A DNA stretch of 64,000 bases from Aquarana catesbeiana (GCF_042186555.1 NC_133332.1:210445609-210509608), one strand, 5' to 3'; positions 22,730 through 33,262 are shown, counted from the first letter of the stretch. The notes: generated by a model from the letters alone, not told the origin. Program-made: numbers and translations.

Positions 22730-25234
22730 TCAATCAGTTACATCAGCATCAGGTGCTTGATAGTTGCTGCTGATCAAAGACTGATTCATTTTTATGAATG
22801 TGAGCCTATCAATGGAGTCTGTGGACAGACGCACTCTATGATCCGTTACAAACACTCCAGCAGCACTGAATGTGCGTTCAGAAAGAAGGCTGGATGCAGG
22901 ACAGGCCAGTAGCTTAATTGCATATTGAGCAAGTTCTGGCCAGTGGTCCATCCTCAAGACCCAGTAACCCAGTGAATGGTCTATTGGAAAGGTCTCCAAG
23001 TCTGCTCTTGCCCCAAGATATTCATGGTTGCTGAACCGGTCAGACCTTGGCGCTGAGGACTGAAAAATTGTCTAAAGGCATTGGTCAGCCGGCCACCTTC
23101 TCCACCGCTCTTCCTCTGACTGAATGAAGCCTCAGCAACACGTTGTCCAGCACCAGGAAATTGTAACTTCCCAGGATCCGAAAACGCATTGCACAAATCT
23201 TTCTTCATGGCCTCCTGAAGAGGTTTCATCTGCTCCCTCTGCGAAGGCAGGATGAGTTGTGCAACCTTACGCTTGTAACGTGGATCAAGAAGGGTTGCCA
23301 GCCAGTAATGATCCCTCTCCTTGATACCACGAATCCTAGGGTCCTTTCGCAGGCTTTGCAGAATCAGGGAGGCCATGCAGCAGAAGTTTGCAGACGCATT
23401 CAATTGTGAGTCCTCTGGGTCAGAGGATGACGTTGTCAGGAACTACCTCCTCCCAACCACGTACAACTCCTTGGGTTTCTGGGGACTGAAAACCATCCCT
23501 TGAAGACTGCTGCTGAGTGTTATCCTCTACATCCATGCTGACACAATCCTCCTCTTCCTCTTCTTCCTGTGTGTTTGGAGGGCCCACAGGAATGCTATCT
23601 GGATAAAGGGGGCCTTGAGAGGTAAGGAAGTCCTCTTTCTCCCGCTGTTCTGCCTCAAGTGCCCTGTCTATTATTCCACAAAGCGTGTGCTCCAACAGGA
23701 AGACAAGAGGGACAGTATCACCGATGCATGCATTGTCATTGCTCATCATCCTTGTGGCCTCCTCAAATGGTGACAGGACAGTGCATGCATCCTTGATCAG
23801 TAGCCACTGGTGTGGCGAAAAAAAGGCAAGCTCCCCTGATCCCGTCCTGGCGCCATACTCACGCAGGTACCCATTGATGGCCCTCTGCTGCGAGTGCAGC
23901 CTCTGCAGCATTGCCAATGTTGAGTTCCACCTGGTGGGCATGTCACAAATGAGGCGGTTGGTGGGCAGGTTGCAATCCCTTTGAATGTCAGCCAGCCAAG
24001 CACTGGCATTGTATGACCGGCGGAAATAACAGCAGACTTTTCTGGCCTGCCTCAGGAGACCCTTTAAGCCTGGGTACCTGCACCACCAAATTCAGGACAT
24101 GTGCCAAACAGGGTTTATTTGTCCCTGTCGGAGGGCGGAGAGAAGGTTGGTGCCATTGTCGCAATTAACCATTCCTGGCTGAAGCTGGCGTGGCGTCAAC
24201 CACCTCTGAACCTGCCCCTGCAGAGCTGACAGAATCTCTGCCCCAGTGTGGCTCCTGTCCCCTAAGCAGACCAACATGGAATCTTTTTGCCTGAGTGCTT
24301 GCGTGGGCCTTGAACACTTACAGAGCACCGCTGGTTCAGAGGAGAAATCTGCAGAAGAAGCCATAGAGGAAGAAGAGGAGGAGGGGGTGGAGGAGAGAGC
24401 TGTTGCAGAATCACCACTAGCATTTTGGAAGCGTGGTAGCGGAACAAGCTCAAACAATACTGAACCCTGTCCTGCATCCTTCCCAGCTGCCAGCAGAGTT
24501 ACCCAGTGCACCGTGAAGGATAGGTAACGTCCCTGCCCATGCTTGCTAGACCATGAGTCATTGGCAATATGCACCTTACTGCTGACCGCCCTTTCCAACG
24601 AGGCCAAAGCATTGCCTTCCACATGCCGGTAGAGAGCCGGAATAGCCTTCCGTGAAAAGAAATGGCGTTTTGGAACCTGCTACTGAGGTACAGCACAGTC
24701 CACAAATTCACAAAAGGGAGCAGAGTCTACCAGCTCAAAAGGCAGCAGTTGCAGTGCTAGCAATTTGGCCAAGCTAGCATTCAGACGCTGAGCATGTGGA
24801 TGGCTGGGACCGAATTTCTTTTTACGGTTTAGCAACTGGGGTAGGGAAATTTGCCTGTTAAAATCAGATGGAGGTGTACTGATAGCAGATTGGCTGCAAG
24901 TACTTGGGATACCTATTGCTATACCTTCATTCCTCTCAGTGCAGGTTTTTGAGGACTGGAGGTATAGTGGGGTTGGAGATCCCAGATGAGGAGCAAGAAG
25001 TCTGCCTTTTTTTTGATGTGGGTCTTTCAAGTGCTGTTGCCAACGGACTGCATGGGAGGTCGTCATATGTCTGGTCAAGCATGTGGTACCTAAGCGGCTG
25101 CTGTTCTGGCCACGATTGATCCGCTTCAGACATAGGTTGCAAACAGCAACGGTGCGATCTGCTGCACACGTGTCAAAAAAGGCCCACACCAAGGAACTTT
25201 TCAAAATCAGCGGGGAGTCAGCAGCTCTCTGCAT
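22730..25234 (-). pseudogene. hAT transposase with BED zinc finger, frameshifted
   Basis: Read from 25234 downwards: a BED-type zinc finger (CNLCLKRINRG, TTCLTRHMTTSH), then a linker. An in-frame stop lies near 24680. Catalytic-domain blocks follow: ANDSWSSKHGQGRYLSFTVH (about 24550), MPTRWNSTLAMLQRL (23941) and LATLLDPRYKRK (about 23280). The C-terminal dimerisation domain reads CPASSLLSERTFSAAG (about 22880). An acidic glutamate-rich stretch sits near 23560. At least three frame changes (about 24090, 23430 and 23020) and one stop break it. The protein would bind the element ends and paste it with 8-bp duplications. The domain set is complete, so the original was an autonomous copy. Confidence 0.92.
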
Positions 25235-25915
25235 CTGCGGAGCTCTGTGGTGTGATGCAGTAGGGTGGCTGTCCTTAAGCTGCCCCTAGAGGCCATCCTG
25301 CCTCCTTGGAGTTGTGCCTCCTCCTCCTCTCTTCTATCAGGCACCCAAGTAGAGTCAGTGACCTAATCATCCCCTTCCTCCTCGTCACTGGAGCAAACCT
25401 GGCATTATGCTGCGACTGGGGGAACATGACTGCCAGTTTCTTGTCCTTCTTGGGCACCCCCTCTCTCAAGGCTCATGTTACTCTCTTCCTCAACCTGGGT
25501 ACCAACATCGGACATCGGAGCCTTCTAATCGCTGTGCATCCTCCATCAGCATGTACCTGACACTGTGGTCGAATAGTTCGGGGGACTCCTCCGTGCATGA
25601 TGGTGGGGCTACGGAAGGAGTGACTGTGGACAAGGAGCCGGTGGAATATGCCCACTTTGGCAGCTGCATTGGAAGGCAAACTACTCTGAGCCTGGGTGAC
25701 AGAGGATGAGGACGGCTTTGTTATCCACTCCACCAACTCTTCTGCATGTTCTGGCTCAATAACACGGACAAGCGTGCCCCACGGCCATCTGCAGAGAGTG
25801 CACCATGTCCACAACCAGCACTGTTGACTGTAGACACAGAGCCTGCTTGCCCTCTTTTAGTGGCCTGTGAGGGTCTGCCTCTCCTTGATGGCCTTCTGGA
25901 CATGATGTATATTTT
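25235..25915 (-). other. hAT region upstream of the recognised transposase start
   Basis: Minus-strand frames at 25469-25275 and 25814-25473 are open and could represent an N-terminal extension or leader. They contain no recognised domain. The plus-strand frames here are antisense shadows. I cannot decide the true start codon. Confidence 0.4.
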
Positions 25916-26420
25916 GTTTTGCAACACCACACTGCACTGTATTGTGTACACCACCAGAAAAGTAGTAGCAACTGCACTACGGTTGCAGTGTATTTTGTGT
26001 ACTGTGTACATCACCAAAAAAGTAGTAGCAACTGCACTACAATTGCACTGTATTGTGTAATGTGTACACCACCAGAAAAGTAGTAGTAACTGCACTACGG
26101 TTGCACTGTATTGTGTACACCACCGGAAAAGTAGTAGCAACTGCAGTACGGTTGCACTGTATTGTGTAATGTGTTCACCACCAGAAAAGTAGTAGCAACT
26201 GCATTACGGTTGCACTGTATTGTGTACTGTGTACACCACCAAAAGTGTAGCAGCAACTGCACTACGGCTGCACCATATTGCATACACCACCAGAAAAGTA
26301 GTAGTAACTGCACTATGGTTGCACTGCATTGTGTAAACCACCAGAAAAGTAGTAGCAACTGCACTACGGCTGCACTGTATTGTGTAATGTGTACACCACC
26401 AGAAAAGTAGTAGAAACAGT
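25916..26420. repeat. Minisatellite, about 50-65-bp unit, about 9 copies
   Basis: The units contain CACCASMAAAGTAGTAGYAACTGC, then ACTACGGTTGCACTGTATTGTGTA, with an optional extra TGTGTA segment that makes unit length vary. About nine units are recognisable from 25940 to 26410. It lies upstream (5') of the minus-strand transposase gene inside the hAT. Confidence 0.88.
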
Positions 26421-26566
26421 ACACCACAGAATGCATTCTAGATATAGGCTACACTGGAAGCTGCAGAGTATATCTCAAATATGCTGTCTGAAGTAGATTA
26501 GAAATAGTACACCACGGAATGCAGTGTAGAATGTAGATCTAGGCTACACTGAATGGATGCAGAGTA

Positions 26567-26599
26567 TATATATTTTATACATAATATATATATACACAC

Positions 26600-26689
<90 letters not shown>

Positions 26690-26700
26690 TACATATCTCT
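26567..26700. repeat. TA/CA microsatellite
   Basis: A long (TA)n run at about 26603-26657 is followed by (CA)n at about 26667-26689, with shorter TATATACACACA on the left. Frames on both strands translate as isoleucine/tyrosine or threonine/histidine runs and are not genes. Confidence 0.95.
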
Positions 26701-26946
26701 CAAAATACACTGCCACTAACTTAACCTGCCTGCTTAATCTAAATCAAGCTCTCTCTCCGTCCACGTCTACAACACTACACAGGGCCGCCGTGCAGGCAGC
26801 CTTATATAGTATGGGGCATGGACTAAGTCCCCCTGAGCCATGATTGGCCAAAGGCACCCTGCCTTGGCCAATTATGGCTCTCTTAGCAGAGGGCGCTGGG
26901 ATTGGCCAGGTGCATGCTTTGGTCAATCATCATACAGCAATGCACT

Positions 26947-27628
26947 TGTCATGGTTATGCAGTAGAGTTTTGTCTGTCAGCTTACCTGTCTCCATGTGTT
27001 CATCTCTGGAGACCAGCTGACTCTCACCTGACTGCTTTTATAATCTCTCCTCTAGCATGGCTCCACCCCAGCTCCTATCAGAGAACTCTATATTAACCTC
27101 TGCACTGCAGGCCAGCCCTGCTGATCAACCTTTGTGTGTTTTGGCTTCCTGTTTCCTGCCTGCTGTGTGCTCTACGTTTGTTTCTGTTACAGACCTTGGC
27201 GTGTTCTCAACTATTCCTGTCTGCTCGTGACCCTGAACTTTGGCATGTCCCTGACTATCCCTGTTTGCCTGTGACCCTGAACCTTGGCGTGAACTCTGTT
27301 GTCCTTGTCTGCTTGTGGCCCTATCCTCCTGTTGCCTACTGTGGGTGTGAGCTGGGGGACCCTGGGGGTTGCGACCCGGAGCCAGTTTCAGCCAAGTCCA
27401 TCCGCACCACTAGAGGCTCTGGTGAACACCTGCTGGCTCTTAGACTCCGAGCCCCAGGGAATCTTACGCTCTAACCCCAGTGGGATCCGTGTTAGTGTTT
27501 CAGCGGCCCTACCTTCCTTACCACCCTGACTCCCATCTGCAGCAGTCAGCCGTAGGGTCCACTACCTTGCGGTGCACTCCTGATCCCAACGGTGTGCATC
27601 TGTCACCTAGCCTCAAGGTGACCTGACA
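26947..27628. mobile_element. Solo LTR, probably Ty3/gypsy
   Basis: It begins TGTCATGG and ends CCTGACA, so the termini are the inverted pair TGTCA/TGACA. The 5-bp target duplication GCACT lies at 26942-26946 and 27629-27633. The 682-bp length, 5-bp duplication and TG..CA ends identify an LTR. There is no internal coding region, as expected after recombination between two LTRs. It disrupts hAT sequence whose two sides join cleanly when it is removed. Confidence 0.9.
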
Positions 27629-27689
27629 GCACTGTGATCTCTCAGTGCATTATGGGGCATTCCGTAGGCGCTCAAATTTCCCACGAATG

Positions 27690-27777
27690 CCCCATAATGT
27701 TCGTTCTTCGGCGAACGGGCGAACACCCGATGTTCGAGTCGAACTCATGTTCGACCCGAACATCAAGCTCATCCCTA
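27690..27777. promoter_or_regulatory. hAT subterminal repeat cluster
   Basis: Within about 75 bp of the right terminus, GTTCG or its complement CGAAC occurs about seven times on alternating strands, ending at the GCTCATCCCTA terminus. Clusters of short motifs next to the ends are known binding sites for hAT transposases. Binding here is inferred. Confidence 0.55.
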
Positions 27778-29370
27778 ATAATGTCATCTCCAGGGACTCC
27801 CCTTTCCCGAGACAATCTTTGGAAGCCCATATCATACTCTTACCTAAACTCGGAAAAGATCCTACACTATGCGGTAGCTTTCGCCCCATTTCTCTCACCA
27901 ACATTGACATTTGCTTATACTCCAAACTACTGGCCAATCGCCTTCTGCCAGCTATACCCGACCTGATGCACCTTGACCAGGTGGGGTTTACCCCCAGGAG
28001 GGAGGCCAGGGTTAATATCATTAAAACCATTTCCCTGATGGAATATGCCCAAAAATGGCAAATCCCAGCTTGCATGATCTCAGTCGATGCTGGAAAAGCA
28101 TTCGACCATTGGCATTGTTCATTGGCAATTACTAGAGAGAACGCTTCAACAAGTGCGCCTTGGGCCCAACATGCTATGTAAGATCCTGGCTTTCTATGAT
28201 AACCCTATGGCAAGGATCAGATCTAATGGCCTCCTATCTGACCCAATATGGATTCGTAATGGAACCCGCCAGGGATGTCCCCTGTCACCATTACTATAAA
28301 ATACTCACTATGGAACATCTTGCCACGGCCATTTGGCAACTCCAATATTCAGGGTCTTTCTATTGGCCATCGTCATTATAAATTATCCCTATATGCTGAC
28401 GACCTCTTATTATAAGTCACTAAGCCCCACACATCTATACCAGCCATTATTGAGGCATTCACAGAATTTGGATTGGCTAGCAACTTTAAAGTAAAATACA
28501 ATAAAACGGAGGCCCTTAACATCTCCCTACCCAAACCTACATCAGCCCAGGTTCAATCTCTATTTGGATTTAAATGGCAACAAAAAGCTGTCAAGTATCT
28601 GAGGATCCAAATTCCTACCTCTCTGCCTTCCCTGACAAATCTAAACTATACGCCCCTAACAAGAACATTGCGAACATGCCTTGAATCTTATGATAAATGG
28701 AACATCTCCAGGTTTGGCTGAATGAATGCCGTCAAAATGGACATTCTGCCATTTTTCAGGCGATTCCTACCCCCCTCTTCCTGGTTTCTTCCAATCAATC
28801 AACAAGGCTATTCAGGACTTCATATGGCATCATAGGAAGTCCAGGATTGGCTTTCATATTTTAGCTTTACATAAAAATAGAGGGGGCGTTGCTCTCCCTG
28901 ACCTATGGCTGTACTTTCACGCTGCATCGTTGATCAGAATAGTCGATTGGTACCACGGTTCCTCCACTAAACTGTGGACATCATTAGAAAATGACGGAAT
29001 ATCTCCCGACCTCACATCCCTTCCATGGACACTCCCTTACCTTTTTAAGATTATAGTAATCTTACCAGTAGATTCACCACACTTTCAGGCCATGTGTTGA
29101 GCCTTGGTTTTTTCTGTTTTCTACTGTTCATAGCGGTCTACTGGTTACTTGATTTACCATTACTTGGTCTATTTCACTTATTTCTACATTCCTTGATGTT
29201 AGCTACATGACTATGCTTATGTGATACATGTTCTTTTAATGTCCTTCCAATCCTAATGTATACTTGTACACTCAATGGAAATATGTTATTCCTTGCCTAT
29301 GTTTATTCAATGTGGTTTTAAAAAAATGTTTGAAACTTATAAAAACAGATTCAACAAAAAAAATACATTT

Positions 29371-29509
29371 AATGATGTATTAATGAATAGAGAGTCGCAT
29401 AAATTAGTCTTTTTTATATTTGCCTAGAGTTCAGCTTTTATTACCCAGAGGTAATGGAAGCCTAGACACCTAAGCCAAATTAGGTTAACCAGTATGCACT
29501 GGTTAACTT
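29371..29509. other. Unassigned, no gene seen
   Basis: It contains the sequence following the L1 target duplication and a small inverted repeat GGTTAACCAGTATGCACTGGTTAAC at about 29483-29507. Confidence 0.5.
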
Positions 29510-29934
29510 AAAAAAAAACAAACATGTCATACTTACCTGCTCTGTGCAAGGGTTTTGCACAGAGCAGCCTGATCCTTCTTTTCTGGGGTCCCCCGGCGGC
29601 GCTCCTGGCCCCTCTTCATTGAGTGCCCCCACAGAGAGCCACTTTCCATGGGGGCACTCATGCGGGCGTGCTACTGACTCTTGCTGCTGCATCCATTGAC
29701 AAAGACAGCAGGACCTGGCCCCACTCCCCCAGCCCCCGTGTCACTGGATTTTATTGACAGCATCGGTAGCCAATGGCTCCTGCTGCTATTAATCTATCGA
29801 ATGAGAACCTGAGACAGCAGCTGGAGCTGCTGGTCTCATCCTCGACACTGGAACGGATCGGCTCAGGTAAGAAAAGGGGGGCTCTGGGGGGGCTGCTGCA
29901 GCACAGAAGGTTTTTCACCTTATAGAATGCATTA
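29510..29934 (-). repeat. Frog-type repeat A, second copy
   Basis: Its reverse complement matches 1-270. It includes a hairpin at 29538-29566 (TGCTCTGTGCAA and TTGCACAGAGCA, 12-bp perfect stem, 5-nt loop). On the minus strand it starts TTAATGCATTCTATAAGGTG at 29934, so it may be a TTAA-target element. Small frames in it are not genes. Confidence 0.7.
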
Positions 29935-30527
29935 ACCACTTACGGACCGCCGCACGCCGATATACGTCCTAACTTTGAAGAGGAATATCGTTGGTATCGT
30001 AGCAGCTAGCTGCCATAACCCCGGTATCCTCTTCTTCGGCTGGCAGTCCGCTTTTAGATAAAAGCGGTCTCTGCGGTGGATTCGCATCGAGATCACTTAT
30101 CGGCGGCGGGAGAGGGCCACCCCGCCGCGCTCTGGCGATCGGATCTTCTCCCTTGCTGGATATGGAAACGAGTGAGGGGAAGATGGCCCCCGCCCGTCTC
30201 CATACCATTGCAGGGTGGAAGCGACGTCAAAATGTCACTTTCGCCCATAGCTCTTAAAGTGCCATTTTTTTTATTCTTATTTTTTTTTAAATGACAATAT
30301 TTTTTTTTTGCATTCTAGTGTAAATATGAGATCTGAGGTGTTTTTGACCCCAGATCTCAGATTTAAGAGGTCCCGTCATGCTTTTTTTCTATTACAAGGG
30401 ATGTTTACATTTCTTGCAATAGGATTTAAAGTGACAATTTTTTTTTAAAAGAACAGTGTAAAAATAAAAAATGAAAAGGTCAAATAAATAAGAACAAAAA
30501 AAAACAAACAAAAAAAAAAACATTTTA
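29931..30527 (+). repeat. Frog-type repeat C (TTAACCACTTACGG start)
   Basis: It starts TTAACCACTTACGGACCGCC and runs through GC-rich then A/T-homopolymer-rich sequence. It contains a hairpin at about 30330-30360 (GAGATCTGAGG...CCCAGATCTCA). The next repeat starts with the same TTAACCACTT at about 30526. No coding capacity is seen. Confidence 0.6.
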
Positions 30528-30630
30528 ACCACTTCAATACCAGGCACTTAGACACCTTCCCGCCCAGGCCAATTTTCAGCTTTCAGCGCTGTCGCAATTT
30601 GAATGACAATTGCGCGGTCATGCTACACTG

Positions 30631-30942
30631 TACCCAAACACATTTTTTATCATTTTGTTCCCACAAATAGAGCTTTCTTTTGGTGGTATTTGATCACCTC
30701 TGCGGTTTTTATTTTTTGCGCTATACCCGACCTGATACACCTTGACCAGGTGGGGTTTACCCCCAGGTGGGAGGCCAGGGTTAATATCCTTAAAACCATT
30801 TCCCTGATGGAATATGCCCAAAAATGCCAAATCCCAGCATTTACCCAGCATTACCCAAACAAATTTTTTATCATTTTGTTCCCACAAATAGAGCTTTCTT
30901 TTGGTGGTATTTGATCACCTCTGCCGTTTTTATTTTTTGCGC
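30631..30942 (+). repeat. 91-bp direct repeat flanking a copied L1 fragment
   Basis: Positions 30631-30721 and 30852-30942 are direct copies with about two differences. Between them, 30720-30838 is a copy of L1 positions 27951-28069: same length (119 bp), same strand, four differences counted. The left junction has GCTATA in both the repeat and the L1 source. Twelve or so bases of unassigned sequence (30839-30851) fill the right junction. Confidence 0.9.
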
Positions 30943-31035
30943 AACAAATAAAAAAAGACCAAAAATTTTGAAAAAAAACAAGTTTTTCTTTGTTTCTGTT
31001 AAAATTTTTTGTAAATAAGTAAGTTTTCTCCTTCA

Positions 31036-31300
31036 ATGACGGGCACTGATATGGCTGCACTGACGGGCACTGATATGGCTGCACTGACGGGCACTGATAC
31101 GGTGGCACTGATGGGCACCAAAGAGGTGGCACTGATGAGGTGGCACTTATGGGCACTGATGATGGGCACTGATAGGTGGCACTGGTATGCGGCACTGATG
31201 GGCACTCATAGGCGGCATTGATTGGTACATATGGGTGGCACTGATAACACTGATTGGTGGCATTGCTGTGCATAACTGAAACATAATGGTGCCAATCAGT
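31036..31300. repeat. Minisatellite based on GGGCACTGAT
   Basis: Units such as GACGGGCACTGATATGGCTGCACT (24 bp, about three copies) are followed by degenerate GATGGGCACTGATAGGTGGCACT units. Frames on both strands are open only because of the repeat. Confidence 0.85.
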
Positions 31301-31744
31301 GCCCATTTGTGGGCACTGACTGGCACAGATTGGGCACATGTGGATGGCCATGGGGTACATACCTGGCCATCCACATGTTGCCCCTTCCCTGGTGGTCCAG
31401 TGTGGTGATCTGAGGGGGGACTGCACTGATAAACATTCAGCGCAGATCCCCCCGTGAGGAGACCCGCCGATCGGCTCTCCTCTACTCACGTCTGTCAGAC
31501 GCGAGTGAGGAAAAGTCAATCAACGGCTCTTCCTATTGACATCATGATCAGCCGTGATTGGATATGGCTGATCACGTGGTAAAGAGCCTCCGCCGGAGGA
31601 GCAGTGTGTCAGGCTGACACACCGCTCCACAGATCGCTGCGATGCCCGCCCCCGCGGGCGCGCAGAGGCATGTTATCCTGCTGGACGTCACATGCCCGTC
31701 CTGCCGAGCTCGCGCGCAGAAGCGAACGCATACGCGAGTAGCTC

Positions 31745-32185
31745 CCGCATATGAAAACAGTGTTCAAACCACACATGTGAGGTATCGCCGCAATTGGTAG
31801 AGCAAGAGCAATAATTCTAGCCCAAGACCTCCTCTGTAACTCAAAACATGCAACCTGTAGAATTATTTAAAGGTTGCCTATGAAGATTTTTAAGGGTAAA
31901 AGTTTGTCGCCATTCCACGAGCGGGCGCAATTTTGAAGTGTGACATGTTGGGTATCAATTTACTCGGCGTAACATTATCTTTCACAATATAAAAAAAATT
32001 GGGCTAACTTTACTGTTGTCTTATTTTTAATTAAAAAAAAAAAAAGTAAAAACTGCGCTTGTAAGACCGCTGTGCAAATACAGTGTGACAGAAAGTATTG
32101 CAACGACCGCCATTTTACTCTCTAGGGTGTTAGAAAAAAAAATGTATAATGTTTGGGGGTTCTAAGTAATTTTCTAGCAAAAAAA
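31745..32185 (+). repeat. Probable frog-type repeat, AT-rich 3' part
   Basis: It contains GAGGTATCGCCGCAATTGG, ACATGTTGGGTATCAATTTACTCGG and GTTTGGGGGTTCTAAGTAATTTTC, which I recognise as recurrent in frog genomic sequence from general knowledge. No second copy in this window proves it. It may be continuous with the preceding repeat. Confidence 0.45.
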
Positions 32186-32361
32186 CTTTCTAGAAAAACC
32201 TTGAGACTTTACAACTCCTATAAGGACATACAGAATAGGACTGTTATTTGGTATGCTGTTTTATTAAATGCCCTGCTCATGCTCTTATATTCTAAACTGA
32301 CAAATGAACAAATTGCTTTGTTTACAATTTGTAATCCACATTGACAACTGTGACTTTCCAT

Positions 32362-32618
32362 AGGCTTGGCTCACACTGAGGCGACCCGTCAGGCACCTTA
32401 GCGGCCTGACAAGTCGCGCTACATTTAGTGCAATGGAACCATTCTAATTGGAGCAACTCACATTAGAAAAAGGTTCCTGTACTACTTGGGGGCAACTTCG
32501 GAGCAACTTGCATTGACTTCTATTACAGAAGTCGTTTGCAAGCAGCGCTGAAGTCACACTGTACAGGGCAGTTTCAGAGTCAGATGACTCGGAAGCCGCC
32601 CCAGTGTGAACCAGCACT
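32362..32618. mobile_element. Short inverted-repeat element
   Basis: GGCTCACACTGAGGCG (32368-32383) is inverted as CGCCCCAGTGTGAACC (32597-32612), 14 of 16 matching. It is about 250 bp and non-coding. The target duplication is unclear, so the superfamily is not assigned (hAT-like is possible). Confidence 0.6.
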
Positions 32619-33189
32619 AAACTTGCACCTTAGTAGGTTTGTTTCTATACAAACTTCATGTGATCATGTTTGACTGTCATGGGTATAAAATGATTGGGAA
32701 CCACGTTCAGTCATTCTCTTAGTGAGAGACCTGTGCTGTGAAAGACATTACCGTGTGAAAACTAGGAATGTACTCAGGTGTGTGCTCCTATTTATTTTGT
32801 GAAGTGTAGATTGACAATCCCTCAAAAAAAAAAAAAAAAAAAAAACAGGGCACAATGCCTGAAAACCTTAATCTGCAGATTGCAGTAGAGAAATGTATAA
32901 TCTTGTCAGCTGACAGATAGAATTTATATGACAGGAGAGACCCTTTTGGGCTAACTGCTTCTCCATGCTGGTCAGTGTTGACGTACACTGAGCATGCACA
33001 ACTCAGTGTACATTTATGCCAACACAGTGCCGTGATGATGTGACTCCTGTGTGCATGCGTAGGAATTACATCACTGCGGCCCAGTCAATTAAGCAGCTAA
33101 AGAGTCTGAACCAGAATTTTACACAACCTGCACTAAATGGAAAATGAATAAATAAAATCTCAGCAGCTGTATCAAACACCTCTAGGTGT
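32619..33189. other. Unassigned, with a poly-A run
   Basis: A run of about 22 A at 32824-32845 is the main feature and could be the tail of an old retroposed copy, though no body is recognisable. No gene is seen. Confidence 0.5.
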
Positions 33190-33204
33190 TACAATTGTAA
33201 AAAA

Positions 33205-33207
<3 letters not shown>

Positions 33208-33262
<55 letters not shown>

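Larger units (their letters stand above)
21551..27777 (-). mobile_element. hAT transposon, ZBED type, with both ends
   Basis: The ends are TAGGGATGAGC and GCTCATCCCTA. The 8-bp target duplications ATAATGAC (21543-21550) and ATAATGTC (27778-27785) match at 7 of 8 positions. The length is 6.2 kb, or 5.5 kb without the solo LTR at 26947-27628. The transposase gene occupies 22730-25234 on the minus strand. Non-coding parts hold two minisatellites and a TA/CA array. Subterminal GTTCG/CGAAC words cluster near the right end. Confidence 0.93.
20448..29098 (+). pseudogene. L1 ORF2, broken and split by the hAT
   Basis: Endonuclease remnants are LCSFNSHGLNEQTKHKYC (about 20466) and, after a deletion near 20640, SRIDFFLISHYAL and YDHAPVFLSL. 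A coiled connector follows at 20916-21425, then NKSPGPDSYS (about 21478). After the hAT come SFRPISLTNIDICLYSKLL, QVGFTPRREARVN, GTRQGCPLSPLL, SLYADDLLL and the later region to 29098 (AIQDFIWHHRK, NRGGVALPDLW). The YADD block is retained but frames change several times. The donor of a small copy at 30720-30838 is 27951-28069. Confidence 0.85.
17360..29361 (+). mobile_element. L1-superfamily LINE split by a hAT transposon
   Basis: The 9-bp target duplication AATACATTT is at 17351-17359 and 29362-29370. The 5' end begins CAGGGGTGTGGCC and the 3' end is an A-rich tail (ATTCAACAAAAAAAA). ORF1 lies at about 18117-19245 and ORF2 pieces at 20448-21550 and 27786-29098. The 6.2-kb hAT at 21551-27777 interrupts ORF2 just before the polymerase palm. 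Without it the element would be about 5.8 kb, with part of the endonuclease deleted. Confidence 0.92.
30526..31744 (+). repeat. Frog-type repeat D (TTAACCACTTCAATACC start)
   Basis: Its left part shares GACAATTGCGCGGTC, TGTACCCAAA, CACAAATAGAGCTTTCTTTTGG and TTATTTTTTGCGCTATA with the element at 49482-50416. It is interrupted by a copied L1 fragment with duplicated flanks and holds a minisatellite. The right part is GC-rich (CGCTCCACAGATCGCTGCGATG...). The exact right end is not clear. Confidence 0.7.

Noticed and set aside
22664..22912. Plus-strand frame over the hAT C-terminal region
   Set aside because: The minus strand encodes the clear dimerisation domain; this is its shadow.
24246..24527. 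Plus-strand glutamate-rich frame
   Set aside because: It is antisense to the hAT transposase and has no domain; the bias comes from a serine-rich stretch on the other strand.
25916..26420. Regularly spaced repeats that could suggest a CRISPR array
   Set aside because: Units are directly tandem without unique spacers, the genome is eukaryotic, and the array lies within a hAT transposon.
26498..26843. Open frames rich in Ile-Tyr or Thr-His
   Set aside because: They are translations of the TA/CA microsatellite on both strands.
31036..31374. Threonine/methionine-repeat proteins on both strands
   Set aside because: They come from the GGGCACTGAT minisatellite.
32820..32850. Poly-A run as a processed pseudogene tail
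   Set aside because: No coding or target-duplication evidence was found on the upstream side.
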